In this document: piece after piece, positions 46,113 through 54,064 of the stretch
How positions within the stretch are numbered: position 1 is the first letter of the stretch
How the letters are laid out: the number at the start of each line of letters is the position of its first letter
Source of the DNA: Paramagnetospirillum magneticum AMB-1
GTDB lineage: Bacteria; Pseudomonadota; Alphaproteobacteria; Rhodospirillales; Magnetospirillaceae
NCBI RefSeq assembly: GCF_000009985.1
Contig: NC_007626.1
Location: forward strand, 4,817,789-4,881,788
Length of the DNA: 64,000 nucleotides
Direction of reading: 5' to 3'
Made by a program: the position numbers and the translations under genes
Notes under the pieces: model-generated
Told to the model about the DNA's origin: nothing
Databases searched by the model: none
What the model saw: the letters and a program-made list of their open reading frames with translations, nothing else

Positions 46113-46692
46113 GGGTATCGCCACTCCTGAACCGGATACCACCTCTAACCCGACGACGGGCTGGAGGCAAGGCACCGACCTCTGGGTCTTCGCCTACGGC
46201 TCACTGATGTGGAACCCGGAGTTCCGGCACGAAGAAGCGCGAACCGCCCGCCTGAGCGGCTACCATCGCGCCCTGTGCATCCTGTCCCACCAATGGCGCG
46301 GCACGCCCGAACGGCCGGGTCTGGTCATGGGCCTGGACCGGGGCGGATCGTGCCGGGGCCGCGCCTTTCGGGTGGCGGCACCCGAGGTGCCCGAGGTGAT
46401 GGCCCAGATCTACCGCCGGGAGATGCCCACCGGGGTCTATGCCCCCCGCTTCGTCCCGGTCACCCTGGACGATGGACGCCGGGTCGAGGCCTGGGCCTTC
46501 ATCGCCCGGCGGGACCACCCGCAATACCTGGCCCACGCCACCCCGGAGCAACGGGCCGCCCTGGTACGCCAGGGCCACGGCCATGCCGGACCCTGCCGCG
46601 ACTATCTGGCCAACACCATCGCCCAGCTGGAAATGCTGGGCCTGGGCGGCAAGGCGCTGCGGCAGTTGCTGGCGCTGGTGGATAAGCCATAA
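46111..46692 (+). CDS. ChaC-like gamma-glutamylcyclotransferase
   Basis: 193 residues. The family motif LWVFAYGSLMWNPEF starts the fold; RGTPERPGLVMGL and YRREMPTGVYAPRFVPV carry the region of the catalytic Glu. The C-terminus has GPCRDYLANTI, typical of the ChaC type that cleaves glutathione to 5-oxoproline and Cys-Gly. It is cytosolic. Start codon ATG 46111 shares bases with the start of the opposite DUF2125 gene, so at most about 18 residues precede the conserved core. Confidence 0.88.
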   Translation: MGIATPEPDTTSNPTTGWRQGTDLWVFAYGSLMWNPEFRHEEARTARLSGYHRALCILSHQWRGTPERPGLVMGLDRGGSCRGRAFRVAAPEVPEVMAQIYRREMPTGVYAPRFVPVTLDDGRRVEAWAFIARRDHPQYLAHATPEQRAALVRQGHGHAGPCRDYLANTIAQLEMLGLGGKALRQLLALVDKP

Positions 46693-46785
46693 GCGCCCCG
46701 ATTCCGCCGCAATCGGAACAAAACTCCGCCGCTTTGGGACGCGATGATCCCCGTCATCGCAACCTCTTCCCGAAGAGATTTCCAA

Positions 46786-47661
46786 ATGATCCGCAAAGCC
46801 GTTCTTCCCGTCGCCGGCATGGGCACCCGCGTTCTGCCCGCCACCAAGGTGCTGCCCAAGGAATTGCTGCCGGTGGTGGACAAGCCGCTGATCCAGTACG
46901 CGGTGGAGGAAGCCGCCGAGGCGGGCATCACCGAGATCGTCCTGGTCACCGCCCGGGGCAAGGAGATGCTGGCCGACCATTTCGACCGCAACGCCGAGCT
47001 GGAGCGTTCGCTGGAGACGCGCGGCAAGACCGAGCTGCTGGACATCGCCCGCAGCACCTGCCCCAAGGGGGTGAGCATCACCACCGTGCGCCAGCCGGCG
47101 CCGCTGGGTCTGGGCCATGCCGTGCTGTGCGCCCGCCCGGTGATCGGTGACGAGCCCTTCGCCGTGCTGTTGCCCGACGACCTGATCCTGGGGGCGCCCG
47201 GCTGCCTGAAACAGCTGGTCGACGTGTGGAACGAGACCCGCGGCCATGTGATCGCCGTGGAGAACGTGCCCGCCGACCAGGTGGACCGCTACGGCATCCT
47301 GGACGTGATCGAGGAGAAGGGCCGTCTGGCCCGCGCCCGTGGCCTGGTGGAAAAGCCCAAGCCGTCCGAGGCGCCCTCGACCCTGTCAGTGATCGGCCGC
47401 TATGTGCTGGACGCCAGCGTGTTCGACGCCCTGGAGCGGCGTGAGAGGGGTGCCGGCGGCGAGATCCAGCTGACCGACGCCATCGCCCGCACCCTGGGCA
47501 GCGTGCCGCTGCACGGCGCCCGCTTCCACGGCACCCGCTACGACTGCGGCAATAAGGCGGGCTATGTGGCGGCGATCATCGACGCCGCCCTGGCCCATCC
47601 GGAAACTGCCGCCGCCGTGCTCGCCCATCTCGAGGCGCTGTCCGGACGCCGTGCCGCCTAA
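46786..47661 (+). CDS. galU: UTP-glucose-1-phosphate uridylyltransferase
   Basis: 291 residues from ATG 46786 (MIRKAVLPVAGMGTR), the standard start; an upstream ATG at 46744 in frame adds a non-conserved stretch. The nucleotide-binding signature is GMGTRVLPATKVLPKELLPV; LPDDLILG, VEKPKPSEAPS and GEIQLTDAI follow. It makes UDP-glucose for capsule, LPS and osmoprotectant synthesis. It probably works with pgi-derived glucose 6-phosphate through phosphoglucomutase (not here). A long hairpin lies downstream at 47677-47722. Confidence 0.96.
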   Translation: MIRKAVLPVAGMGTRVLPATKVLPKELLPVVDKPLIQYAVEEAAEAGITEIVLVTARGKEMLADHFDRNAELERSLETRGKTELLDIARSTCPKGVSITTVRQPAPLGLGHAVLCARPVIGDEPFAVLLPDDLILGAPGCLKQLVDVWNETRGHVIAVENVPADQVDRYGILDVIEEKGRLARARGLVEKPKPSEAPSTLSVIGRYVLDASVFDALERRERGAGGEIQLTDAIARTLGSVPLHGARFHGTRYDCGNKAGYVAAIIDAALAHPETAAAVLAHLEALSGRRAA

Positions 47662-47676
47662 TTCCTAAAACGTGTA

Positions 47677-47722
47677 ATGCAGCGGATCGTATCGGCCAAA
47701 TTGGCGATATAATCCGCTGCAT
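47677..47722 (+). terminator. Long stem-loop after galU
   Basis: ATGCAGCGGAT (47677-47687) pairs with ATCCGCTGCAT (47712-47722). The inside also pairs (ATCGgCCAA with TTGGCGAT, one bulge), making a stem of about 19 bp. It lies 16 bases after the galU stop. No T run follows. Confidence 0.55.
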
Positions 47723-47798
47723 ACAACTTGTTTGAATTGAAAATCATCTGGCGACTCGGCAACCTTGGTACATGTCCACTGCCGCATGAGGTTCGCCT

Positions 47799-48818
47799 AT
47801 GCTTCGCCACAATATCGTTATTCCCGTTTTCGCTGCATTCGCTCTGCTCGCGGCCGGCTTTTCGGCCCGGGCCGAGCCCTTGGCCTGCAAGGGCCAGGGC
47901 GGCGTCAAGGAGCTGCCCTACGAATCGGTGGTTCCCAGCGGCTACAATCATGACCGCTTCGCCACCCAGCCCCGCAGCCTGATGTTCTCGTACGGCGCCT
48001 TCACCTCGTCCTTCGAGACGGCGGAGGATCAGGCCAAGCCCGACTCCCCCTTCAAGGGCATTCCCAAATGGGTGTCCTACGAGATGCACGCCATGATGGG
48101 CACCGACGGCAAGCCCATCCATCCCCAGGGCGCCAAGCGCCCGGTCAAGTGGTACGAGCTGGAGGCCACCGACTTCCTGTGGACCGAGCCCAAGCTGAAG
48201 CCCGGCATCGACGCCTCGTACCGGGGCTTCGCCGCCCTGTGGAACCGGGGCCACATGGCGGCGCGCAACCATGCCAACCGCATTTCGTGGCAGGAGGGCT
48301 GCAACACCCACACCTTCATCAACGCCCTGCCGCAATTCGCCGACATGAACCAGGGCGACTGGCTGGCGCTGGAGAACTATGCCATCGCCGCCGCCAACAA
48401 GTTCGGCAAGGTCTGGACCATCGCCGGGCCGGTGTTCGAGCCCGAACGCGACGTCGACACCATCGGCAAGGACGGCATCACCGTGCCGGTGGCCATTCCC
48501 CATGCCCTGTACAAGATTCTGGTGATCGAGACCAAGGGCAAGGTGGAGGCCCGCGCCTTCCTGTTCCATCAGGCCGACGAGGACCAGCGGGGCGGCTATC
48601 GCAAATGCGCCGGCACGCCCCAGTCCAAATACGACCTGACCACCTATTCCACCTCGCTCTCGGCGCTGGAAAAGGCCACGGGGCTGAAATTCCTGACCAC
48701 CTTGTCCGACGCCGACCGCAGGGCCGTCGATGCGGCCTCGGCCAAGGCCCCCTGGCCCATCGAGGCCAAGTATTGGGACGACAAATGCGGCGGAAAGGAC
48801 GATGACGATGATGTCTAG
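47799..48818 (+). CDS. Secreted DNA/RNA non-specific endonuclease (NUC1)
   Basis: 339 residues. A Sec signal (VIPVFAAFALLAAGFSARAEP) directs it to the periplasm or outside. The catalytic motif NRGHMAARNHANR corresponds to the DRGH family motif, with His as general base. It also has NTHTFINALPQFADMNQGDW and a later SKYDLTTYSTSLSALEKATG. It should degrade DNA and RNA with a divalent metal, perhaps for nutrient salvage. An acidic tail (GGKDDDDDV) ends it. The start ATG is the only one that gives a full signal peptide. Confidence 0.88.
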   Translation: MLRHNIVIPVFAAFALLAAGFSARAEPLACKGQGGVKELPYESVVPSGYNHDRFATQPRSLMFSYGAFTSSFETAEDQAKPDSPFKGIPKWVSYEMHAMMGTDGKPIHPQGAKRPVKWYELEATDFLWTEPKLKPGIDASYRGFAALWNRGHMAARNHANRISWQEGCNTHTFINALPQFADMNQGDWLALENYAIAAANKFGKVWTIAGPVFEPERDVDTIGKDGITVPVAIPHALYKILVIETKGKVEARAFLFHQADEDQRGGYRKCAGTPQSKYDLTTYSTSLSALEKATGLKFLTTLSDADRRAVDAASAKAPWPIEAKYWDDKCGGKDDDDDV

Positions 48819-48867
48819 TCCCTGATCCCTACTTTACGCCGCCGCCAAAGACGGCTTGGATAGGGGC

Positions 48868-49629
48868 ATGGAATCGGGCGGCACGGACATCATCTGGACT
48901 CAGTTCATCCTGGCGGCGGCGCTGACCCGCGTCGCCCGTCAGGCGGCCGGGCAGGACGGCGAGGACGAGGAGGCGATTCGTTTCTCCTATGCCGACACCC
49001 ATGCCGGCGGCGGACGATTGCCCACTCCCGCCGCCTTGCCCGCCGTGCTGGCCCGGCGCGGCGAGTTCATCTCCCGCGCCTGGCTGGATGCCGTCGCCGC
49101 CGGCGGCCACCATCCCGGCTCGTGGGTTCTGGCCGGGCGGGTGATCGGCGCCCTGGGCGGCCTGGACTTCGAGGCCGACGTCAACGACATCGATCCCGCC
49201 GTCATGGAAGGGGCCAAGGGCCGGCGCGAAGGCGGCTGGGTGCGGTTCTGGAGCCACGACTGGTTCTCGTTCCTGCGCCACCGCTTCGTGCTGGAGCCCC
49301 GGCCCCATTTCGTGTTCATCGACCCGCCGCCCGACGATCCCCGCGGTCCCGGCTACGCCATCGACGCCGCCATCCTGCTCGACACCCTGGACACGCCCTA
49401 CATGGTCGCCTATCCCGTGGACGCCTCGTCCCAGGATGCCATCGACCAGATCGGCCGGTCGGGGCTGGAATTGCGGGGACCAGGTCTGGAGCGCGGCGTG
49501 CTGCTGGGCGGCGGAGCCGAGACGGTGGTGCTCGACATCCTGTCCGATCTTCGCCTGCTGGCCTGGCTGTTGGGGGGCGAGCTTTCGGTCAGGCTGCCCC
49601 GGGCGCCGGCCGACGATTATTGCATCTGA
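48868..49629 (+). CDS. RlmJ-like putative methyltransferase-fold protein
   Basis: 253 residues. FSYADTHAGGGRL resembles the SAM-binding (V/I)DTHAGxG motif of RlmJ, the 23S rRNA A2030 N6-methyltransferase, and FVFIDPPPDDPRG resembles the DPPY catalytic motif with Tyr replaced by Pro. The rest diverges and the middle (HPGSWVLAGRVIGALGGLDFEADVNDID) is unlike RlmJ. I cannot say that it is an active methylase. The ATG at 48868 is chosen; a TTG at 48856 is possible. It is seven bases upstream of the FMN dehydrogenase gene and probably co-transcribed. Confidence 0.5.
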   Translation: MESGGTDIIWTQFILAAALTRVARQAAGQDGEDEEAIRFSYADTHAGGGRLPTPAALPAVLARRGEFISRAWLDAVAAGGHHPGSWVLAGRVIGALGGLDFEADVNDIDPAVMEGAKGRREGGWVRFWSHDWFSFLRHRFVLEPRPHFVFIDPPPDDPRGPGYAIDAAILLDTLDTPYMVAYPVDASSQDAIDQIGRSGLELRGPGLERGVLLGGGAETVVLDILSDLRLLAWLLGGELSVRLPRAPADDYCI

Positions 49630-49636
49630 GGGCATC

Positions 49637-50791
49637 ATGACCATCAACCACGCGGCAAGTATCGGCGATCTGGCGAAGCTGGCGCGGTGGCGCATTCCGG
49701 GCTTCGCCTTCGGTTTTCTCGATGGCGGCTCGGGCGAGGAGGGCGGACTGCGCCGCAACCGCGAGCGCCTGGAGGCCGCCGTGCTGGCGCCCAAGGCCTG
49801 CACCGGCGCCAAGCCCGATACCACGGCCAGCCTGTTCGGCCGGGACTATGCCCTGCCCTTCGGCGCCGCTCCGGTGGGCATGGGCAACCTGCTATGGCCG
49901 GGAGCCGATCTGATGGTGGCGCGTCAGGCGGCGCGGCTGGGCTTTCCCGTGGTGGCCTCCACCGTCGCCACCACCGCCCTGGAAGACATTGCCGCCGCCG
50001 CCGAGGGCCATGCCTGGTTCCAGCTTTACGTTTCCCGCGAGGAGCGCATCAATCGCGACCTCCTCGCCCGGGCCTGGGCGGCGGGCATCCGCGAGCTGGT
50101 GATCACCGTCGATGTGCCGGTGGCCGGCGACCGCCGCCGCGACGTGCGCAACCGCTTCATCCTCCCGTTCAAGCCGGGGCCGCGCTTCGTCGCCCAGGTG
50201 GCCATGGCGCCGCTCTGGGCCTTGTCCACCCTACGGGCCGGCTCGCCGGGCTTTCCCAATCTGACCCGCTATGTGGGCGAGGTGGACGGCAAGACCCTGG
50301 CCGGCTTCATCTCGTCGCAGATCAAGGACGACCTCGCCTGGGACGACGTCCGCGCCTTGCGCGACCTGTGGCAGGGCCGCCTGCTGATCAAGGGAATCAT
50401 GACCGCCGCCGACGCCAGGACCGCCCTGGACCTCGGCGCCGACGGCATCTGGGTGTCCAATCACGGCGGCCGCCAGCTGGATGCCGCCCCCGCCGCCATC
50501 GATTCCCTGGCGGCCATCCGCGCCGCCCTGGGCAAGGAGGCGGTGATCCTCATGGACGGCAGCATCCGCTCGGGCGAGGACGTGGTTCGCGCCGGAGCCA
50601 CGGGGGCCGATTTCGTCTTCTGCGGCCGAGCCTTCTATTACGGCGCGGCGGCGGCGGGCGAAGGGGGGGCCGCCCGGGCCGCCGACCTGCTGGCCGCCGA
50701 TGTGCGGCGGACGCTGACCCAGATCGGCTGTCCATCGTGGATGGGGCTGGACGAAGGATGGCTGTGGAAGGAATCGGGCTGCCGCCCGTAA
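49637..50791 (+). CDS. FMN-dependent alpha-hydroxy-acid dehydrogenase
   Basis: 384 residues of the lactate/glycolate/mandelate oxidase family. A TIM barrel binds FMN and oxidises an L-2-hydroxy acid. Signatures: YVSREERINRDLLARA, ITVDVPVAGDRRRDVRN, the catalytic SNHGGRQLDAAPA with the proton-abstracting His, and the phosphate-binding DGSIRSGEDVVRAGATGAD. The likely substrate is lactate, but the sequence alone does not fix it. It lies just after the RlmJ-like gene. A three-hairpin repeat follows it and is shared as the 3' end with the convergent ddpX. Confidence 0.88.
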   Translation: MTINHAASIGDLAKLARWRIPGFAFGFLDGGSGEEGGLRRNRERLEAAVLAPKACTGAKPDTTASLFGRDYALPFGAAPVGMGNLLWPGADLMVARQAARLGFPVVASTVATTALEDIAAAAEGHAWFQLYVSREERINRDLLARAWAAGIRELVITVDVPVAGDRRRDVRNRFILPFKPGPRFVAQVAMAPLWALSTLRAGSPGFPNLTRYVGEVDGKTLAGFISSQIKDDLAWDDVRALRDLWQGRLLIKGIMTAADARTALDLGADGIWVSNHGGRQLDAAPAAIDSLAAIRAALGKEAVILMDGSIRSGEDVVRAGATGADFVFCGRAFYYGAAAAGEGGAARAADLLAADVRRTLTQIGCPSWMGLDEGWLWKESGCRP

Positions 50792-50796
50792 CCCGC

Positions 50797-50889
50797 CTGG
50801 AGGCGCAGCCTCCAGACCTCCAGGATTTTTGAAATCAAGAGAGGGTTTGGGAGGTTTCCTCCCAATCAGGGCTCGGGGCGGAAGCCCCG
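50797..50889 (+). repeat. Three-hairpin intergenic repeat
   Basis: CTGGAGGC-GCA-GCCTCCAG (50797-50815), a TTTTTGAAATCAAG section, TTGGGAGG-TTT-CCTCCCAA (50847-50865) and CGGGGC-GGAA-GCCCCG (50874-50889). Same order of parts as 43787-43880. It lies between convergent genes and may end both transcripts. Confidence 0.65.
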
Positions 50890-50890
50890 A

Positions 50891-51460
50891 TCACTCCCTC
50901 ATCATCCGCTCCGCCCCCAGCACCGTATCGGACAGCAGGGGAAAGCGGGCGGCGGCATGCATTTGATAGTGCCACCACTCGTTGGCATAGAAGTCCCAGC
51001 CGGCGGCGTTCATCAGGCCCAGCAGGAGCAAGCGGTTGCGCTGGGCCTCGACGCTGACCCCGGTCACCGCGTGGTGGGAGAGCGGCGTGAAGGCGTCGAA
51101 GGCGGTGCCCATGTCCAGGGCCTGACCGCTGGCGGTGTCCAGCAGGTCGAGGTCCACCGCCACGCCGCGGGAATGGGTGGAGCCCCGGTGCGGATCGGCG
51201 AGGAATTCGGGATCGGGGGTGTGGTTCCACAGCGCCCATTGCGCCTCGGCCGGACGGAAGGCGTCGAGGATGCGCAGGCTCAGGCCCAGCGGCCGGGCCA
51301 ACGCCACCGCCTTTCGCAGCAGCGGCGCCGCCTCGGCATGCAGCCAGCAGCCGGCGGCGGGGGCGTAGACCGGCTTTCCCGTGAAATTGTCGGCCGTGGC
51401 ATAGGCCAGAAGAATCTCGACGCCATGCTCTTCGGCGGTGATGGGAACCAGGGGGTGCAT
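50891..51460 (-). CDS. ddpX: D-alanyl-D-alanine dipeptidase (VanX/DdpX family)
   Basis: 189 residues from ATG 51460, with AGGA just upstream; the longer frame back to 51958 lies inside tsaB. The zinc site is intact: STHSRGVAVDLDLLD gives the first His and Asp, and EWWHYQ gives the catalytic Glu and second His. A LRILDAFRPAEAQ segment contributes the catalytic Arg. It hydrolyses D-Ala-D-Ala for peptidoglycan recycling; no VanA/VanH partners are nearby, so a resistance role is unlikely. No signal peptide, so it is cytoplasmic. Divergent from tsaB. Confidence 0.9.
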   Translation of the reverse strand: MHPLVPITAEEHGVEILLAYATADNFTGKPVYAPAAGCWLHAEAAPLLRKAVALARPLGLSLRILDAFRPAEAQWALWNHTPDPEFLADPHRGSTHSRGVAVDLDLLDTASGQALDMGTAFDAFTPLSHHAVTGVSVEAQRNRLLLLGLMNAAGWDFYANEWWHYQMHAAARFPLLSDTVLGAERMMRE

Positions 51461-51503
51461 CTTCCTGCTTTCATTTCCAACGCCGGGGAAGTATAGCGGC
51501 GAG

Positions 51504-52175
51504 ATGATCGTTCTCGCCATGGACAGTTCGACCTCCGCCTGCTCCGCCGCCCTGTGGGCCGACGGCACGGTGCTGGCGCGGCGCCTGTCGCCCATGGCGC
51601 GGGGCCAGAGCGAGGCGCTGCTGCCCATGGTCGCCGAGGTGATGGCAGAGGCCGGGCTGTCCTTCGCCGATCTCGGCCTGCTGGCGGTGACGGTGGGGCC
51701 GGGAGCCTTCACCGGCCTGCGCATCGGTCTGGCGGCGGCGCGGGGTCTGGCCCTGGCCACGGGATTGCCCCTGGTCGGAGTGACCACCACCGAGGCCGTG
51801 GCCGCCGGCGTGCCCGAGACCGAGCGGCAGGGCCGCGCCGTCCTGGTGGCCATCGAGTCGCGGCGCGACGAGAAGTGGCTGCAGCTGTTCGATTCCGCCC
51901 TGGTTCCGCTGTCCGAAATCCGCGCCCTGTGTCCCGAGCAAGCGGCGCAACTGGCCACGGATGCCGTGGTGGCGGGCGACGCCGCCCCGGTGATCCTGTC
52001 GTTCCTGCCCGGCGCGGTGGCCGCGTCCTCCTCGGGTTTCGCCGATGCTGCCCTGGTGGCCGCCCTGGCCGCCGGCCGATGGAACCGGGGGGATTCCCTG
52101 CCGCCCGAGCCCCTTTACCTGCGCGATGCCGACGTCACCCTGCCGGGACGGCCCGCAACGGGCGGTCCGGAGTGA
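51504..52175 (+). CDS. tsaB: tRNA threonylcarbamoyladenosine synthesis protein TsaB
   Basis: 223 residues. It is the TsaD partner in t6A synthesis. Signatures: MIVLAMDSSTSACSAAL and VGPGAFTGLRIGLAAARGLA. The C-terminal half is short and divergent, as usual. The ATG at 51504 gives the standard start; the upstream frame overlaps the ddpX gene. Its stop overlaps the rimI start as GTGA. Finding tsaB next to rimI is a conserved arrangement. Confidence 0.94.
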   Translation: MIVLAMDSSTSACSAALWADGTVLARRLSPMARGQSEALLPMVAEVMAEAGLSFADLGLLAVTVGPGAFTGLRIGLAAARGLALATGLPLVGVTTTEAVAAGVPETERQGRAVLVAIESRRDEKWLQLFDSALVPLSEIRALCPEQAAQLATDAVVAGDAAPVILSFLPGAVAASSSGFADAALVAALAAGRWNRGDSLPPEPLYLRDADVTLPGRPATGGPE

Positions 52176-52651
52176 TCGAACTGGTCCCCGCCGGGCTGGT
52201 CCATGCCGAATTGCTGGCCGGCATGCACCGTATCTGCTTCACCGAACCGTGGAGCGCCACTTCCATGGCCGAGGTCCTGGCCCTGGCCGGGACCGAGGGG
52301 CTAATCGCCGTGGAGGGCGGGTCGCTCGCCCCCGCCCTGGAGCCGCCCGGCCCGGCCGGGCTGATCCTGTGGCGCCGCATCTTTGATGAAGCCGAGATTC
52401 TGACCGTCTGCGTCCTGCCGCCCTGGCGCCGCCGGGGCGTGGGGGCCCGCCTGCTGGACGGCGCCATGGACAGGGCGATCGGGGGCGGCGCCCTGACCAT
52501 GTTCCTGGAAGCTGCCGCCGACAACGAGGCCGCCCTCGCCCTCTACGCGTCGCGGGGATTCGAACGCGTCGGACTACGTAGGGGGTATTACGGAGCTATA
52601 GACGGAGTCACCATGAGTTGCCGACTGGACAAGATTCCAGTCCAGCATTGA
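52172..52651 (+). CDS. rimI: Ribosomal-protein-alanine N-acetyltransferase RimI
   Basis: 159 residues from GTG 52172 (GTGA overlap with tsaB). The GNAT fold has EILTVCVLPPWRRRGVGARLL with the acetyl-CoA loop RRRGVG, then FLEAAADNEAALALYASRGFERVGLRRGYY. RimI acetylates the N-terminus of ribosomal protein S18 and is generally co-encoded with tsaB. It is cytosolic. The frame has no interruption. It is tail-to-tail with the tusA-like gene, 32 bp away. Confidence 0.9.
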   Translation: MIELVPAGLVHAELLAGMHRICFTEPWSATSMAEVLALAGTEGLIAVEGGSLAPALEPPGPAGLILWRRIFDEAEILTVCVLPPWRRRGVGARLLDGAMDRAIGGGALTMFLEAAADNEAALALYASRGFERVGLRRGYYGAIDGVTMSCRLDKIPVQH

Positions 52652-52683
52652 GATGCGGCAATATCCACACGCGGCCAGAGGGC

Positions 52684-52932
52684 TTATTTCTTGCAAACCA
52701 CAAGGTGGTGAATGCCTGTCGGACCTTCCCCAGGCTCCGGGGCGAGTGACAGGATTTCGTGGCCGAGTTCGGCAAGAGAGCGCGGCACATTTCCCAGCGG
52801 TTCCGCGCCTTTCAAGCGTACATCCACAATCTCTCCCGAGATCATTCGCTCCACCAGTAACTTGGTTTTGACGAAGGTCATCGGACAGACTTCGTTGGTA
52901 ATGTCAAGGCTGTAGTTAGGCTTCTCAGTCAT
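52684..52932 (-). CDS. TusA/SirA-family sulfur-transfer protein
   Basis: 82 residues with the TusA fold. The conserved Cys lies in EVCPMTFVKTKLL, where the canonical CPxP is CPMT. A LDITNEVCP start and the beta-strand HHLVVCKK end are typical. TusA proteins relay sulfur as a persulfide in tRNA thiolation, molybdopterin or sulfur oxidation. The CPxT variant suggests a paralogue rather than the tRNA thiolation TusA. It is divergent from mucR with a 99-bp shared control region. Confidence 0.85.
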   Translation of the reverse strand: MTEKPNYSLDITNEVCPMTFVKTKLLVERMISGEIVDVRLKGAEPLGNVPRSLAELGHEILSLAPEPGEGPTGIHHLVVCKK

Positions 52933-53031
52933 GCGAATTGTGTCACTTTCATTTGCCGCAATGGTTATTGCCAGGTTTGTACGAAGGATTTATATAAGAG
53001 CCCACTGAATGAAATTGGAGGGCTGCTCTCT

Positions 53032-53451
53032 ATGTCGGAGCATTCGAACAGCGGCGACCTGCTGGGCCTGACCACGGAAATCGTGGCTGCGCATGTCGCC
53101 AATAATAGCGTGGCGGTTGCCGATCTTCCCCATCTGATTCAGGAAGTCTACCGCACCCTGGCCTCGGTGGGCAGTGTCCCCGCGGCACCCGAGCGGCCTC
53201 AACCCGCCGTAAACGTGAAGAAGTCGGTGACCCCCGACTACATCATCTGCCTCGAGGACGGCAAAAAGCTGAAGATGCTGAAGCGCCACCTCAAGACCGC
53301 CTACAATATGAGCCCCGAGGAATACCGGGATCGTTGGGGTCTGCCGGCCGATTACCCCATGGTGGCACCCAATTACGCTCAGCACCGCTCGAGCCTGGCC
53401 AAGAAGATCGGCCTGGGGACCAAGCCCCGCAAGCGCAAGCGGGCCGTCTGA
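53032..53451 (+). CDS. MucR/Ros-family transcriptional regulator
   Basis: 139 residues. N-terminal helical region (about 1-45) for oligomerisation, then the MucR DNA-binding domain: VTPDYIICLEDGKKLKMLKRHLKTAYNMSPEEYRDRWGLP, with a basic end (KIGLGTKPRKRKRAV). Ros/MucR use a zinc finger of Cys2His2 type; here the pattern is C-x2-D and the last His position is Ala (HLKTAYNM), so zinc binding may be absent or altered. Family members control exopolysaccharide, motility and cell-cycle genes and act as H-NS-like silencers. GGAGGGCTG precedes the ATG. Confidence 0.92.
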   Translation: MSEHSNSGDLLGLTTEIVAAHVANNSVAVADLPHLIQEVYRTLASVGSVPAAPERPQPAVNVKKSVTPDYIICLEDGKKLKMLKRHLKTAYNMSPEEYRDRWGLPADYPMVAPNYAQHRSSLAKKIGLGTKPRKRKRAV

Positions 53452-53529
53452 GGCATCCCATTATTCCGGGAAGACTCGTCTTCTCGACAAGTGAAGGAGT
53501 TCCGGGCATGATCCCGGAACCCCGGCTTG

Positions 53530-53554
53530 ACGGGGCGCCCAAGGCGCCCCGTTC
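53530..53554 (+). terminator. Terminator hairpin between mucR and fur
   Basis: ACGGGGCGCC (53530-53539) and GGCGCCCCGT (53543-53552) pair perfectly round CAA, followed by T. A second perfect stem, GTTCCGGG...CCCGGAAC (53499-53520), lies just before it. These probably end mucR transcription. Confidence 0.6.
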
Positions 53555-53587
53555 GTCGCTGGACCCGTCGGCTACCGGATCGCGGCA

Positions 53588-54019
53588 ATGATTTCACGCA
53601 TCGAGCAACGCTGCATCGACAAGGGTATGAAGATGACCGACCAACGTCGGGTCATCGCGCGCGTGCTGTCCGACTCCTCCGACCACCCCGATGTGGAAGA
53701 GGTCTATCGCCGCGCCACCGCCATCGATCCCCACATCTCCATCGCTACCGTCTACCGCACCGTGCGCCTGTTCGAAGAGGCCGATATCCTCGAGCGCCAC
53801 GATTTCGGCGATGGCCGCGCCCGCTATGAGGAATCGGCGGGCGATCACCACGATCACCTGATCGACATGCATTCGGGCAACGTCATCGAGTTCACCAGCA
53901 CGGAAATCGAGGCCCTGCAGCGCGAGATCGCGCGGCGGTATGGCTACCGTCTGGTGGGACATCGCCTTGAACTGTATGGAGTTCCGTTGACTTCCGGTGA
54001 TAAACCGGAAGAGAAATAG
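53588..54019 (+). CDS. fur: Fur-family metalloregulator
   Basis: 143 residues. Winged-helix N-terminus with QRRVIARVLSDSSDHPDVEEVYRRA and SIATVYRTVRLFEEADIL, then the dimerisation domain with the metal-binding GDHHDHLID. No C-terminal CxxC zinc pair is present, which is common in alphaproteobacterial Fur. It likely represses iron uptake, or could be an Irr or Zur relative; the neighbours (the conserved fur-miaB block) favour Fur/Mur. The ATG at 53588 lies a short distance after two hairpins. Confidence 0.88.
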   Translation: MISRIEQRCIDKGMKMTDQRRVIARVLSDSSDHPDVEEVYRRATAIDPHISIATVYRTVRLFEEADILERHDFGDGRARYEESAGDHHDHLIDMHSGNVIEFTSTEIEALQREIARRYGYRLVGHRLELYGVPLTSGDKPEEK

Positions 54020-54064
54020 ATCTTGCGGTCGAACCAGCACCGCGAGGACGGAACCAGAGGGATC

